Shown here: positions 43,529-52,355 of the stretch, in pieces
How positions within the stretch are numbered: the first letter of the stretch is position 1
Layout: every line of letters begins with the position of its first letter
Assembly (NCBI GenBank): GCA_963823895.1
Contig: CAWGNG010000025.1
Span: 396,030 to 460,029, forward strand
Origin: G963675935 sp963823895
Lineage (GTDB): Bacteria; Planctomycetota; Planctomycetia; Pirellulales; Thermoguttaceae
DNA: 64,000 nt
Direction of reading: 5' to 3'
Position numbers and translations under genes: made by a program
The notes under the pieces: generated by a model
The model's database searches: none
What the model was told of the DNA's origin: nothing
What the model saw: only the letters and a program-made list of their open reading frames with translations

Positions 43529-44156
43529 CAGGCAGCGACTTCGCCGCGACGCTCTCCGCGCGCTGTGGCGATGGTTTGCTCGCGCCGGGAAATCGAAAGC
43601 CGTTCGCCCCGAAGACGAACGCCGCCGCCCAACCAAGCGAAACGAGAATCTCAAACGCCGTCGATCCCGCGGCAGCGATATCGCCAACGATGATTTCAAG
43701 CACCGCAGTTGCCTGGATGAGCGGATGCGCCAGCCTGAGCCGTCGGAGCCCCCAGCCGACCGCAAACGAAACTGCGAATCCGAAGAAATACGGCAAGAGA
43801 GTCGCACGTGGGATAGCAAACGACTTGACGTCGCTCGTGTTGATCCAATCGCTGTAGGCGTGCTCGTGCGGCACGCACTCGAATAGCATCATGCTTTCGA
43901 TGCGGTCGTCGTGCCAGACTTGCAGATGCCACTGACCATGCAGGCGAAAAAAGGTCGGGGTCACCAGGCGACCATCTTTCGGATACTGGAAGGCGGTCAA
44001 CGAGAATCCCGTCTCCGGATATCCGTAGAACTTGAAGGCTTTCAGGGCCGATGCGTCGTCACCGACAGAAATCACGCGATTGACCGGAACGACAAGGCAA
44101 AGAACCACCGTTGCTGCGACCGTGACGAGAGCGGCGACTATCGATATGGCTCTCAT
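43512..44156 (-). CDS. Hypothetical membrane protein
   Basis: A 214-aa protein. One N-terminal membrane segment (AISIVAALVTVAATVVLCLV), an extracytoplasmic middle (VISVGDDASALKAFKFYGYP, RLHGQWHLQVWHDD, FECVPHEHAYSDWI) and two to three further hydrophobic segments (TLLPYFFGFAVSFAVGWGL, ILVSLGWAAAFVFG). It converges on uvrA and overlaps its 3' end by 17 bp. No family recognised. Confidence 0.55.
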   Translation of the reverse strand: MRAISIVAALVTVAATVVLCLVVPVNRVISVGDDASALKAFKFYGYPETGFSLTAFQYPKDGRLVTPTFFRLHGQWHLQVWHDDRIESMMLFECVPHEHAYSDWINTSDVKSFAIPRATLLPYFFGFAVSFAVGWGLRRLRLAHPLIQATAVLEIIVGDIAAAGSTAFEILVSLGWAAAFVFGANGFRFPGASKPSPQRAESVAAKSLPAISRP

Positions 44157-44182
44157 GGCAAAGCAACACCGTCGAAGGTCTT

Positions 44183-44377
44183 TCAGTTCCGAGGCAGATC
44201 CTCATCGGACTTCGGAACCTTGTCTACCAGATTCTCAGGGTTCTCGGCTTGCATTCGCTTGTATCGTTCAACGAGTTTGTCGAAATCGTAGCCGCATTCC
44301 TCGGCGATCTTTCGGCGGGCCGCGCGGATTTCCGCGATAATCTCATCCTCGTTTTCGTCCTGATCTTCATCCGGCAT
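44183..44377 (-). CDS. Small acidic protein, antitoxin-like
   Basis: A 64-aa protein: MPDEDQDENEDEIIAEIRAA, RRKIAEECGYDFDKLVERYK, then RMQAENPENLVDKVPK. The acidic start and the RAARRKIAEECGYD(F/L) helix resemble small solitary or antitoxin-like proteins found in cyanobacteria and planctomycetes. A toxin partner is not adjacent; the next gene at 44156 is a membrane protein. Function unknown. Confidence 0.55.
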   Translation of the reverse strand: MPDEDQDENEDEIIAEIRAARRKIAEECGYDFDKLVERYKRMQAENPENLVDKVPKSDEDLPRN

Positions 44378-44793
44378 ATCTTGTCCTCCAAATGCAGCAG
44401 AGCCACCCTGCTATGATACCGCCCCTCCCGCATTACGGCAATTCCCGTCGCCGGTTGAAAATCACGCAAAAATTTCCTTCCCTTGCGGACGTTTATGACG
44501 TAGAATGCTAATAGCCTAGAGAGGGCTGGAAAGGTGTGAGGGCAGCGGGGGAAGTGGGGCCGTGGCTCTGGGGAAATCCGCCCGGTTCTGCTGCAAATTC
44601 AAGAGGAAATGTGCCGATAGTTTGGGTACACAAATCAAGCGTGTATCGAACTTCCTGCCTGGTATTCCGACGGAGGTGCCAACCCATACAGCGTGAGCCG
44701 AGGTCTACTTCACGGCTAGTGCAGAAGCACGCCTGACCTTCGCTCGTCTCGCAGCGACGCATCCAGTCGCAATCGGCGGGAAGTTTGAATCAC
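44378..44793 (+). other. Intergenic region, possible small RNA locus
   Basis: No ORF has recognisable motifs. TAGAAT near 44500 resembles a -10 element, GC-rich hairpin-forming sequence follows, and a rho-independent terminator points in the plus direction at 44794. As no plus-strand gene ends here, an RNA of about 300 nt is possible. I could not match it to RNase P RNA, tmRNA, 4.5S or 6S RNA. Confidence 0.35.
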
Positions 44794-44835
44794 GGCCGCC
44801 GCGCCCTTCCACGTAAGAGCACGGCGGCCTTTTTT
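44794..44835 (+). terminator. Rho-independent terminator without an upstream plus-strand gene
   Basis: GGCCGCCG (44794-44801) and CGGCGGCC (44822-44829) form an 8-bp stem with a 20-nt loop, followed by TTTTTT. Only the plus direction has a T run, so it is not the natural terminator of the minus-strand transglutaminase gene. Confidence 0.65.
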
Positions 44836-44841
44836 ATGCGC

Positions 44842-45810
44842 TCACTTCGCCACCGTCTCGTGGATCTCCTGCACTTGTGGCTGGCCGCCGTTGCGAGTGG
44901 GAGTGCCGACAACGCGCACGGCCATGTAACGCTGGCGTTCCTTCGTCCCTTTAAGTGGTCGGAAATTGTCCCCCTTTTGCAGAATCGGCCGCATCTCGCT
45001 GATGCCGCCGAACTCGCGCTTGCCGGCCGATTGGCAGGGGAACCAACGCCCCTTGCCCTCGTTGTCCACCAGGTAGAACTCGGAATAGCAATGGCCCGGC
45101 ACCCAGACCGTGCGGGCGGGGATCTTCGCCGCGCGGCAGATGGCGATGAACAGCGAACTGAGCTCTTCGCAGTCGCCGGTGCCGTCCTTCAACCCCGCCA
45201 GAGCGCCTTTCAGCGGGCCGTTCTGGTATTTGATCTTCTTCCGTACCCAATCGTAGATCGCCTCGACGTGCTCCCACGCCTTTTCCTGATCCGCGCCGAT
45301 CTCCTTGGCCAGTTGCCGGATCTTCGGGTCGCCGCTCTCGATCTTTGGGCTCGGCGTCAGGTAGAGCCGGATATTGTACGGCAGTTTCGCCGGGTCGGGA
45401 ATCGAGTAGATGTCGGTCTTTTCCGGCGGCAAGATCGTGCTGCGGCGAATTTCGACGGTCACGATCGCTTGCGCCTCGTCGCCGCCGTCAAGGTGTCCCA
45501 CATGCACGTTCATGATCTTCGCGCCGCCGTCGACCATCTCGTAGCTGATGCGGGCCCCGCCGGTCTTCTCTTCCTTGAGGATGCTGACCTCCTGCTCCGG
45601 CCAATCGGCGGGAACGGGGGCATAGCCGGTGATTCCCTTGCAGGCCCCGCCCGAGGCCCTGATGATCATACCCGCCCGCCACCGCGTCACCTGCGTTTGT
45701 CCGGTCTTCATATCGTTTGGCTCGCTGCCCCCCTCCTTGAACTGGGCTCGCAGCGAGCCCGCCAAACCAAGCCAAAACAGTGCGGCGGCAAGAAAAAGGC
45801 GTATTCGCAT
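44842..45810 (-). CDS. Secreted transglutaminase-like (papain-fold) protein
   Basis: A 322-aa protein. Signal peptide MRIRLFLAAALFWLGLAGSL. The transglutaminase-like core is in the second half: HVEAIYDWVRKKIKYQNGPL, catalytic Cys in DGTGDCEELSSLFIAICRAA (about residue 215), His in VWVPGHCYSEFYLVD (about 245) with the Asp shortly after. Such domains act as proteases or cross-linking enzymes. The ATG at 45810 is preferred to 45816 because AGG lies 8 nt upstream. No operon partner. Confidence 0.85.
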   Translation of the reverse strand: MRIRLFLAAALFWLGLAGSLRAQFKEGGSEPNDMKTGQTQVTRWRAGMIIRASGGACKGITGYAPVPADWPEQEVSILKEEKTGGARISYEMVDGGAKIMNVHVGHLDGGDEAQAIVTVEIRRSTILPPEKTDIYSIPDPAKLPYNIRLYLTPSPKIESGDPKIRQLAKEIGADQEKAWEHVEAIYDWVRKKIKYQNGPLKGALAGLKDGTGDCEELSSLFIAICRAAKIPARTVWVPGHCYSEFYLVDNEGKGRWFPCQSAGKREFGGISEMRPILQKGDNFRPLKGTKERQRYMAVRVVGTPTRNGGQPQVQEIHETVAK

Positions 45811-46029
45811 CGTCATACCTCACGACAATCGAAAGCGATTCCGTACAGTCTATTGTAAGTTAGTCCTCGCGCGATTGACACAAGAAAGATGCCCCCTCGC
45901 AGTGGTGGGTCCTAGTCTCTTTCGGCCGGTTGCTGTATGCTGGTCTGAGCGGCCGACGTCCAGAATCGCTCGTGGATACGGCCTAGGGATTCTCCGAAAT
46001 CGCGAAACCAATCACCAGGAGAGTGGAAC

Positions 46030-46245
46030 ATGGGCAGCCTTGGCCTGATCCACTGGCTGATCCTCGGCGTGTTGTGTCTCGTACCCGTCGCGGTGGTGGC
46101 GGCAGTGGCGCTCATCGTCATCCTGTCAACGAAATCGTCGAAACACCAAAACAGGTCGAATCTCGACCCGTGCCCCGACTGCGGCCGGATGGTCTCACGG
46201 TCGGCAGTGACATGCCCCCATTGCGGCCGACCGCTTCAATCGTAA
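46030..46245 (+). CDS. Small membrane-anchored zinc-ribbon protein
   Basis: A 71-aa protein. One membrane helix (WLILGVLCLVPVAVVAAVAL) is followed by a zinc ribbon CPDCGRMVSRSAVTCPHCGR. GAGAGTGG precedes the ATG. Function unknown; such small proteins are common in planctomycetes. It is followed by the methyltransferase gene after 32 bp in the same direction. Confidence 0.7.
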   Translation: MGSLGLIHWLILGVLCLVPVAVVAAVALIVILSTKSSKHQNRSNLDPCPDCGRMVSRSAVTCPHCGRPLQS

Positions 46246-46277
46246 GCAGCCGTAAAACACAGATAGGTCAATTCGCC

Positions 46278-47276
46278 ATGTCGGAATCACGTCCTAATCG
46301 TCAGCAAATCCTGGAAATGATGAACGGCTTTCGGCCCGCCTGCGTGATCGGGGCCGCCGCCGAACTCGATCTGTGGACCGCCCTGGGCGGCCAATCGCTC
46401 TCGGCCGAACAGGTGGCCGCGAAACTCCACACCGATCTGCGGGCGACGACCATCCTGCTCGACGCCGTCGCCGCGCTGGGGCTCTTGGAAAAACGCGACC
46501 TCCGCTACTCCGTGCCGTCCGACTTGCGCGGTTGGCTGGTCGAAGATAGCCCCGAGACGATTCTGCCGATGCTGCGGCACGCGATGACCATCCTCCGCAG
46601 TTGGTCGCAGTTGGCCTGGGTCGCCAAGTCCGGCATCCCGGCGCCGCGGATTCCCAGCATTCGCGGACCCGAGGCCGACCGCGCGAGTTTCATCGCCGCC
46701 ATGCACGTCGTCTCCGGTCCGATGGGCGACGAGCTCGTGCAGAAACTCGGCCCGCCGAAATTCCGCCGGCTGCTCGACGTGGGCGGGGCTTCCGGCACGT
46801 GGACGCTGGCGTTTCTCCGCGCAGTGCCCGGCGCGACGGCCACGATTTTCGACTTGCTCGACGCCATTGAACAAGCCCGGCAGCGGTTGGCCGGCAACGA
46901 GTTCGCCCACCGCGTGACGCTGGTCGCCGGCAATTTCTACGTGGATGACCTGCCCGCGGGGGCCGATTTCGCCTGGGTCAGTGCGATCTGCCATCAGCAC
47001 TCGCGTCGGCACAACCGGGAACTGTTCGCCAAGGTGTTTCGCGCATTAGTCCCCGGCGGGCGGATTGCCCTGCGCGACGTGGTCATGGTCCCCGATCGCA
47101 CCGCCCCGCGCAATGGCGCATTGTTCGCCGTCAACATGTTGGTCAACACCGATAGCGGCGGCACATTCACCTTCGACGAGTTCGCCGAAGACCTTCGCTC
47201 CGCCGGCTTCACAAATCCGCAGTTGCCGGTGAAGCACGAGGCGATGAACTCGGTGGTCGTGGCGGAAAAGCCGTAG
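46278..47276 (+). CDS. SAM-dependent O-methyltransferase-like protein
   Basis: A 332-aa protein of the class I, COMT-like (Methyltransf_2) type. The N-terminal winged-helix dimerisation domain (ACVIGAAAELDLWTALGGQS, TILLDAVAALGLLEKRDLRY) is followed by the SAM-binding domain with RLLDVGGASGTWTLAFLRA (about residue 160), ATIFDLLDAIEQARQRL, VTLVAGNFYVDDLPAGADFA and GGRIALRDVVM. The usual catalytic His position is in AICHQHSRRHN (inference). Substrate unknown; family members methylate small aromatic or polyketide-type compounds. Confidence 0.85.
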   Translation: MSESRPNRQQILEMMNGFRPACVIGAAAELDLWTALGGQSLSAEQVAAKLHTDLRATTILLDAVAALGLLEKRDLRYSVPSDLRGWLVEDSPETILPMLRHAMTILRSWSQLAWVAKSGIPAPRIPSIRGPEADRASFIAAMHVVSGPMGDELVQKLGPPKFRRLLDVGGASGTWTLAFLRAVPGATATIFDLLDAIEQARQRLAGNEFAHRVTLVAGNFYVDDLPAGADFAWVSAICHQHSRRHNRELFAKVFRALVPGGRIALRDVVMVPDRTAPRNGALFAVNMLVNTDSGGTFTFDEFAEDLRSAGFTNPQLPVKHEAMNSVVVAEKP

Positions 47277-47308
47277 GAGCCGCAAGCAATGCGCCGCCGA
47301 CCCAGCCG

Positions 47309-47569
47309 TCAATGATACCACGGCAGCGGGAACGTGAGCGGACGGAGCAAGGCGAGGATCAGATAGCCGAGTATCAGTCCGAGCACGGCGGCCAGCACGT
47401 GGCCGATCAGATTGAATAGCCAACGCGGAAGGGGCAACTCCGACGACGGATCACGCCGCGACCGCTCTTCCGTGGAGATTTCGTCGGCCACGTCGGGCAA
47501 CTCCGGCAGCGACACCGGCGTCTCCGGCTCCTGTTCGCGCAAGTCGTCCGGAACTTCTTTGGTCGGCAT
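47309..47569 (-). CDS. Small membrane protein of unknown function
   Basis: An 86-aa protein with an acidic, probably cytoplasmic N-terminal half (MPTKEVPDDLREQEPETPVS, VADEISTEERSRRD) and one C-terminal membrane helix (LIGHVLAAVLGLILGYLILA). No family recognised. The hydrophobic helix and the codon use support a real gene. It is convergent with the methyltransferase gene. Confidence 0.5.
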   Translation of the reverse strand: MPTKEVPDDLREQEPETPVSLPELPDVADEISTEERSRRDPSSELPLPRWLFNLIGHVLAAVLGLILGYLILALLRPLTFPLPWYH

Positions 47570-47711
47570 GACAGATCGCCGCGTGTCAGGCAAACTGACA
47601 AATCCTCCGCGCCAGGCCACCTGCTTGGCCGGCAGCATTCTCCTGCTTCTAGTCTAACCCTATTGGACAAAACCCTCAAGTCATATCCGCAGGACAGGTG
47701 CAAAGTCCTTC

Positions 47712-47760
47712 GTAGCACGGCCATCTTGGCCGTGACACACGGGCAGGATGCCCGTGCTAC
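47712..47760. repeat. Dispersed hairpin repeat, copy 2
   Basis: GTAGCACGGCCATCTTGGCC ... GGGCAGGATGCCCGTGCTAC, a near-identical copy of the repeat at 24780-24826, with an outer stem GTAGCACGG/CCGTGCTAC and inner stems ACGGCC/GGCCGT. Confidence 0.8.
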
Positions 47761-47852
47761 GACCGAATTCTCGACTTTGCAATCCTCCTGGTCATATTCG
47801 TTCGGTCCCGCCGCCTGGATTCGCCTGCCGCCATGCGGTATATTACCATTGC

Positions 47853-48401
47853 ATGGTCACCGCACAGCCCATTACGACTGCCGAACAGCTCTTCCAAGCC
47901 TCCGACCTTGGCCGGTGTGAATTGTTGCGCGGAGAACTCATCATGATGTCGCCCGCCGGATCGGAACATGGCATGATTGTCGCGGAAATCGCTGGAATCT
48001 TGAGAGATTTCGTGAAGCCGCGAGCCCTGGGCGTGGTCTTGGGCGCCGAGACCGGATTTCGCGTCTCCAGCAACCCCGACACCGTGCTGGCGCCGGACGT
48101 TGCGTTCGTCCGAGTGGACCGCGTCGGCGACGGACTGCCTAAAGGGTTTTTCCCAGGCGCGCCCGACCTGGCGGTCGAGGTGCTCTCGCCCAACGATCGG
48201 GCGGGCGAAATGTTCGCCAAGGTGCAAGCCTGGCTCAACGCCGGATGCGCGTCCGTTTGGGTGGTCGATCCAAAGACGCAAACCGTGACGGTCTACGGAG
48301 CCGATCGCAAAGCGATCATGTTCACCTCGGCCGATGTATTGACCGGCGGCGAGTTGTTGCCCGGCTTCAGTTCGCCTGTGGCCGGAATCTTCACCATGTA
48401 G
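47853..48401 (+). CDS. Uma2-family (DUF820) putative endonuclease
   Basis: A 182-aa protein of the Uma2 family, which has a PD-(D/E)XK-type nuclease fold. Family blocks: CELLRGELIMMSPAGSEHGM, VLGAETGFRVSSNPDTVLAP, DVAFVRVDRVGDGLPKG and PDLAVEVLSPNDRAGEM, where the Asp of LAPDV and the Glu of AVEV are the likely catalytic positions. Length is normal. Such genes are numerous in planctomycetes and cyanobacteria; cellular role is not known. rlmN follows 26 bp downstream. Confidence 0.85.
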   Translation: MVTAQPITTAEQLFQASDLGRCELLRGELIMMSPAGSEHGMIVAEIAGILRDFVKPRALGVVLGAETGFRVSSNPDTVLAPDVAFVRVDRVGDGLPKGFFPGAPDLAVEVLSPNDRAGEMFAKVQAWLNAGCASVWVVDPKTQTVTVYGADRKAIMFTSADVLTGGELLPGFSSPVAGIFTM

Positions 48402-48427
48402 CAGGCGCGCCCCGCGTGGACTGCACG

Positions 48428-49462
48428 ATGATCGCCATCCTCGAACAGACTCCCGCTGCATTCCGCGATTGGTTCATCGAACGGGGGCTGCCGGCGTATC
48501 GGGCAGGGCAAGTGCGAAAGTGGTTATTTGCGAAACGGGCAACCGGCTTCGATCAGATGACCGACCTGCCCCTCGCATTGCGAAATCAACTCGCCGCCGA
48601 GTTCCAGATTTGGACCACCCGCGTCGTCAAACACCGCCAATCGGCCGACGGCTCCGAAAAGCTCCTGCTCGAACTCGGCGACGCTCAGCAGATCGAGTGC
48701 GTCTTGCTCCGCGACGATAAGGAACATTGCACCGCCTGCATCAGCACGCAAGTCGGCTGTGCGATGGGGTGCGGCTTCTGCGCCACGGGCATCGACGGCT
48801 TCGTTCGCAACCTGACCGTCGGCAAAATCATCGAGCAGATGCTCCAGCTTCAGCGGCTCCTGGCACCTGCCGAACGCCTCAGTCACGTCGTGGTGATGGG
48901 CATGGGCGAGCCGCTATTGAATCTCGATGCCCTGTTGCCCGCTCTAGCCGCCGCCGCCGACCGCAATGGGCTCGGCATCGGCGTCAGACGGATTACCATC
49001 TCGACGGTCGGCGTGCCTGAAGGCATTCGCCGCCTTGCCCGCGAGAACTGCCAATACCATTTGGCCGTGTCGTTGCACGCGGCCGACGATTCGTTACGCA
49101 ACAAGATCGTGCCGGCCAATCGCGGTTTCGGGATCGCCGCCATTCTCGCGGCCGCCGACGATTACTTCGCCCAGACCGGCCGCCGCGTCACCTTCGAGTA
49201 CGTCTTGCTCGCGGGCGTGAACGACCAGCCAGAACAGGCCGCCGAACTCGCGGAGTTGCTCCGCGGCCGGCCGGCGTTGATAAACCTGATTCCGTACAAC
49301 CCGGTGCCGGGCTTGCCGTATCGCACACCTTCCTCGTCGGCTACCGCACGGTTCGCCGAGATTCTCACGCAAGCGGGCCTGAACGTCAACATTCGCCACC
49401 GCAAGGGGGACAAAATCGCCGCCGCTTGCGGGCAATTGCGAAGAGCAGCCACCAGTCAATGA
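48428..49462 (+). CDS. rlmN: 23S rRNA (adenine-C2)-methyltransferase RlmN
   Basis: A 344-aa radical SAM enzyme that methylates A2503 of 23S rRNA and A37 of some tRNAs. The radical SAM motif is in GCAMGCGFCATGIDGF (CxxxCxxC, about residue 115). Other family blocks: RGLPAYRAGQVRKWLFAKRA, CISTQVGCAMGCG, VVVMGMGEPLLNLDALLPAL and VSLHAADDSLRNKIVPAN, with the conserved YVLLAGVNDQPEQAAELAEL and a C-terminal Cys (IAAACGQLR) acting as the methyl-carrying residue. Length is normal. Confidence 0.95.
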   Translation: MIAILEQTPAAFRDWFIERGLPAYRAGQVRKWLFAKRATGFDQMTDLPLALRNQLAAEFQIWTTRVVKHRQSADGSEKLLLELGDAQQIECVLLRDDKEHCTACISTQVGCAMGCGFCATGIDGFVRNLTVGKIIEQMLQLQRLLAPAERLSHVVVMGMGEPLLNLDALLPALAAAADRNGLGIGVRRITISTVGVPEGIRRLARENCQYHLAVSLHAADDSLRNKIVPANRGFGIAAILAAADDYFAQTGRRVTFEYVLLAGVNDQPEQAAELAELLRGRPALINLIPYNPVPGLPYRTPSSSATARFAEILTQAGLNVNIRHRKGDKIAAACGQLRRAATSQ

Positions 49463-49518
49463 GCCACTCTCGCGGGCCTGCCCAACATTAGAGACCACTG
49501 CTATAATCTGCGAGTGTC

Positions 49519-49556
49519 GTCCCCGTAGCTTAATTGGGATGAGCAACTAGGTTGCC
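49519..49556 (+). pseudogene. Partial tRNA gene (5' part, possibly tRNA-Arg)
   Basis: GTCCCCGTAGCTTAATTGGG followed by ATGAGCAACTAGGTTGCC has the acceptor 5' strand and D-arm of a tRNA like the tRNA-Arg at 55332 (GTCCCCGTAGCTCAATTGG). The anticodon arm appears deleted (GCAACT joins directly to AGGTTGC) and the 3' half is missing. It cannot fold as a tRNA. Confidence 0.6.
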
Positions 49557-49592
49557 AAAACCCCGTGTTTTGCGGCATTTTTCGGGGTTTTT
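49557..49592 (+). terminator. Rho-independent terminator-like hairpin after the tRNA fragment
   Basis: AAAACCCC (49557-49564) pairs with GGGGTTTTT (49584-49592) across a 19-nt loop. The stem ends in T residues in the plus direction, so it probably was the terminator of the former tRNA gene or of rlmN. Confidence 0.55.
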
Positions 49593-50005
49593 CCCGTCTT
49601 GGCGACCTGCAATCTCATGCACGATTCTGCACTCTTCTGCCGTCTTTTTCTGCCAAGTTTTCTGCCAAGCCCCAATCGACATAACTTCGCGAGAACCCCA
49701 TTCCTGCACGGCTTCTCAGCGTTTTTGAATTCGGAGATGGCAATAAGCTCCCCAAGTTCCACTGTAATCGTTGCTGCCAGTATGGGTGGTGTTGATGCGC
49801 AACGCAATCGTCAGGTCAAACGACGTGGCGTCCCTGGGCAGATTGGCCGGGACATGTTCCTGCGAATTCAGTTGAGTTAATCGCAGTTGAAATAGTTTCA
49901 CTTACAATCTGTTGAAAGAACACACGCGATGTGGTAAACTAACAGTGCTTCGTCGCTGCTGCATGCGCATTTCCTTCACGCTCTCGTTATGCCTGGAAAC
50001 GCCTG
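49593..50005. other. Intergenic region, nothing recognised
   Basis: No supported gene in these 413 bp. TTCTGCC/TTTTCTGCCA units are repeated at about 49615-49665, and similar TTTTCTGCCA sequence occurs before the tRNA-Arg (55268-55280), which may reflect a shared integration history. Confidence 0.35.
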
Positions 50006-50316
50006 ATGAACGGACGCCGTCAGAATATCGGAAATCGGCAATCCTCGGGCTTCACGCTCGTGGAACTCTTGGTCGTTATCACAATCATCGGGATTTTAAT
50101 CGCGCTGCTGTTGCCGGCGGTGCAGGCAGCCCGCGAGGCGGCCAGAAGGGCGCAATGTTCCAACAATCTGAAGCAGATTGGTTTGGCAATGTTGCAGCAC
50201 GAGGAAAGGAACAAGTTCTTTCCGAGCAGCGGCTGGGGCTACGGTTGGGTAGGTGACCCAGATCGCGGAATCGGCAACCAGCAGCCCGGTGGTTGGGTTT
50301 ACCAGAGTCTTCCATA

Positions 50317-51629
50317 ATGGGTTTTGACAAACAGATTCGGTAGTAATCACGTAAAATGCAGCGATTGGGCCAGTTGACCGTTGCCGAGCAACCCTACGTA
50401 CCGCAGAAGCTGTTTCGAGCCGCGGGCGAATTGCTCCAGGAAGTCGGTGACGCGCTGGTGCAAGGCGGGCCAGTCGTTGGCCAAACGGTGCATTTTGAGG
50501 ATTGTCTCCTTCAGCCATCGCCATAATTTTTCGATCGGGTTCAGCCAGGGGGCGTAAGTCGGCAACCAGATTGGCTTGATTTGAGGATATGCCCTCACGG
50601 CCGTGAGTACGTCGGGATGAGTATGGATCGACCAATTGTCTTGAACGACGTAGATCGTCTTGGCGCGAGCGTAAGTTTTCGCGATCCGTTCATACATCTC
50701 GATGACCTTGGCTCGACCGATAATGTAGTTGTCCACGTAGGTCACTTTTCCGCTGCAGGCGTTCAGGCCGCCGATCACACGCCACAGCCCATTGTTGGAC
50801 TGTTGCCGATCCGCTTGCGGTGGAGCCGCGGGCGGGGCGGCAGCCCAACTCGGCGCCGGCTCGGGCCAGACGGCGTATCCCATTTCGTCGATGAACAGCA
50901 ATGTCGTTTCCTGGGGGTTGCGCCGCTGCTCGCAGGCATCGTTTCAGTTTGGCTACCTTGCTTCGATACTGCGGATCCGGGCTAAAATGCTGGACCCGAC
51001 CCGAACGCAATTTCACTCCCAGTTTGCGACGGAGCCACCGCCACACGCCACTGAGCGTGTAATTCTGGATCGTCTTAATGCTGGCGCGAATGGTCCGCAA
51101 CGTCCAGCGGCTGGGCGGCGGACCAGCGGCTGTCGGCATCGCCTCGCGGCGAGCTTCCTCGCCGGGGCCTTGCCGCAGCCGCTCCAACACCTGTTCCCGC
51201 TGCTCGAAAGGGACGGCGACGGCTGCCTCCCTGCCGCCGCCACAACAGTCCTTCGATCCCGTGTTGTTCATAGCAATCCAACCAATGGTACACGGTGTCA
51301 GGATCTCGCGGTCTCAGTAGTCCCTGAGTCGCTACCGCATGAGGCGATTGGCCGTCGGCGACCTTCAAGATCGCCGCACACCGTTCCCGCACGTCCGGAC
51401 GCCGATCATGGTTCCGATACTCAACCAACGTCCTGCGCTGAGCCTGTGAAAGTTTCAAAGTTCGCTGGTACATGACGATTCATCCTCCTTTGCGAAGTTA
51501 CTTCATGGACCCTCCTTTCAATTACTCTCAAGCAACGCCGCCAAAGGCAACCACAAAATGCGCCTGCTAGCAGTGGTGTGCTAGCACAATACCTTGAATT
51601 CACTACCGATTTTGGCTGTCAAAACCCAT
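50317..51629 (-). mobile_element. IS630-family insertion sequence
   Basis: 1313 bp. The ends ATGGGTTTTGACA (50317-) and TGTCAAAACCCAT (-51629) are perfect inverted repeats of 13 bp that extend imperfectly (ATTCGGTAGT / ACTACCGAT). TA flanks both ends (50315-50316, 51630-51631), as expected for IS630/Tc1-mariner target choice. It contains one transposase region with two frameshifts. Confidence 0.9.
50347..51473 (-). pseudogene. IS630-family transposase with two frameshifts
   Basis: Reading from 51473: frame one encodes MYQRTLKLSQAQRRTLVEYR and an HTH (VYHWLDCYEQHGIEGLLWRR). A second frame continues PFEQREQVLERLRQGPGEEA, YTLSGVWRWLRRKLGVKLRS and SKVAKLKRCLRAA. A third frame has the DDE core: LLFIDEMGYAVWPEP, IYVVQDNWSIHTHPDV and LPTYAPWLNPIEKLWRWLKE. 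One-base indels near 51200 and 50930 account for the shifts. Some IS630 members use a single programmed shift, but three frames point to decay or sequencing error. Confidence 0.85.
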
Positions 51630-52355
51630 TATGGAACAGCAGGCTGTGTTTGACCTGGGCGCGGACGGCCAACCAGACGTCGTAACGGCCCAGCAGACAG
51701 CAGGCACCGCGCGGTGCCTGCAAACGGTTTTGTCGGTGATGAATTGTCCCACACGGCGGCCGGCGATGCTCTTTCCACTTGATCCTAACAGCAGCGGCGT
51801 GCCCTTTGACTGCGATCCCATAACGGTAATGGCCCGAACCGACTACAACGCGTGTGGCGGCGATCAGTTCTGGGGATGGACCGATGCGTCGGTGGAGCCG
51901 ACCAGTCTTGCTCAGGGAATCGCGATGACCGCGAGTTATTGGGGATCTCATACGAAGACGTACACGGGCATCTCTTATCTGCACAGCGAAGTGGCCACGG
52001 CCTGGGTCACCGATGGGCTGAGCAACACGTATATGGTCGGTGAGAAGTATCTCGACCCTGATTACTACTACAACGGCACGGACTGGGCCGACAATGAGTC
52101 GATGTACGCGGGGGAGGACAACGACACGAACCGCACGACCTATTACGACGGCGTGCATCTCGACCACACGCCGATGCAGGACACCCCCGGCATATCGGAT
52201 CTCGTTCGTTTCGGGAGCGCCCACGCCAATAGCTTCAACATGTGCTTCTGTGACGGCTCGGTTCGGTCGATCGGTTACACGATCGACGCCGAGACGCATC
52301 ACCGGCTGGGCAATCGCCAGGACGGCCTGCCGATCGACCCAAACAAGATCCCATT

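Noticed and set aside
44536..44736. 66-codon plus-strand ORF before the orphan terminator
   Set aside because: Poor codon pattern and no motif; the region fits a non-coding transcript better.
44378..44835. Match to RNase P RNA, tmRNA, 6S or SRP RNA
   Set aside because: I looked for their conserved cores and found none in convincing order.
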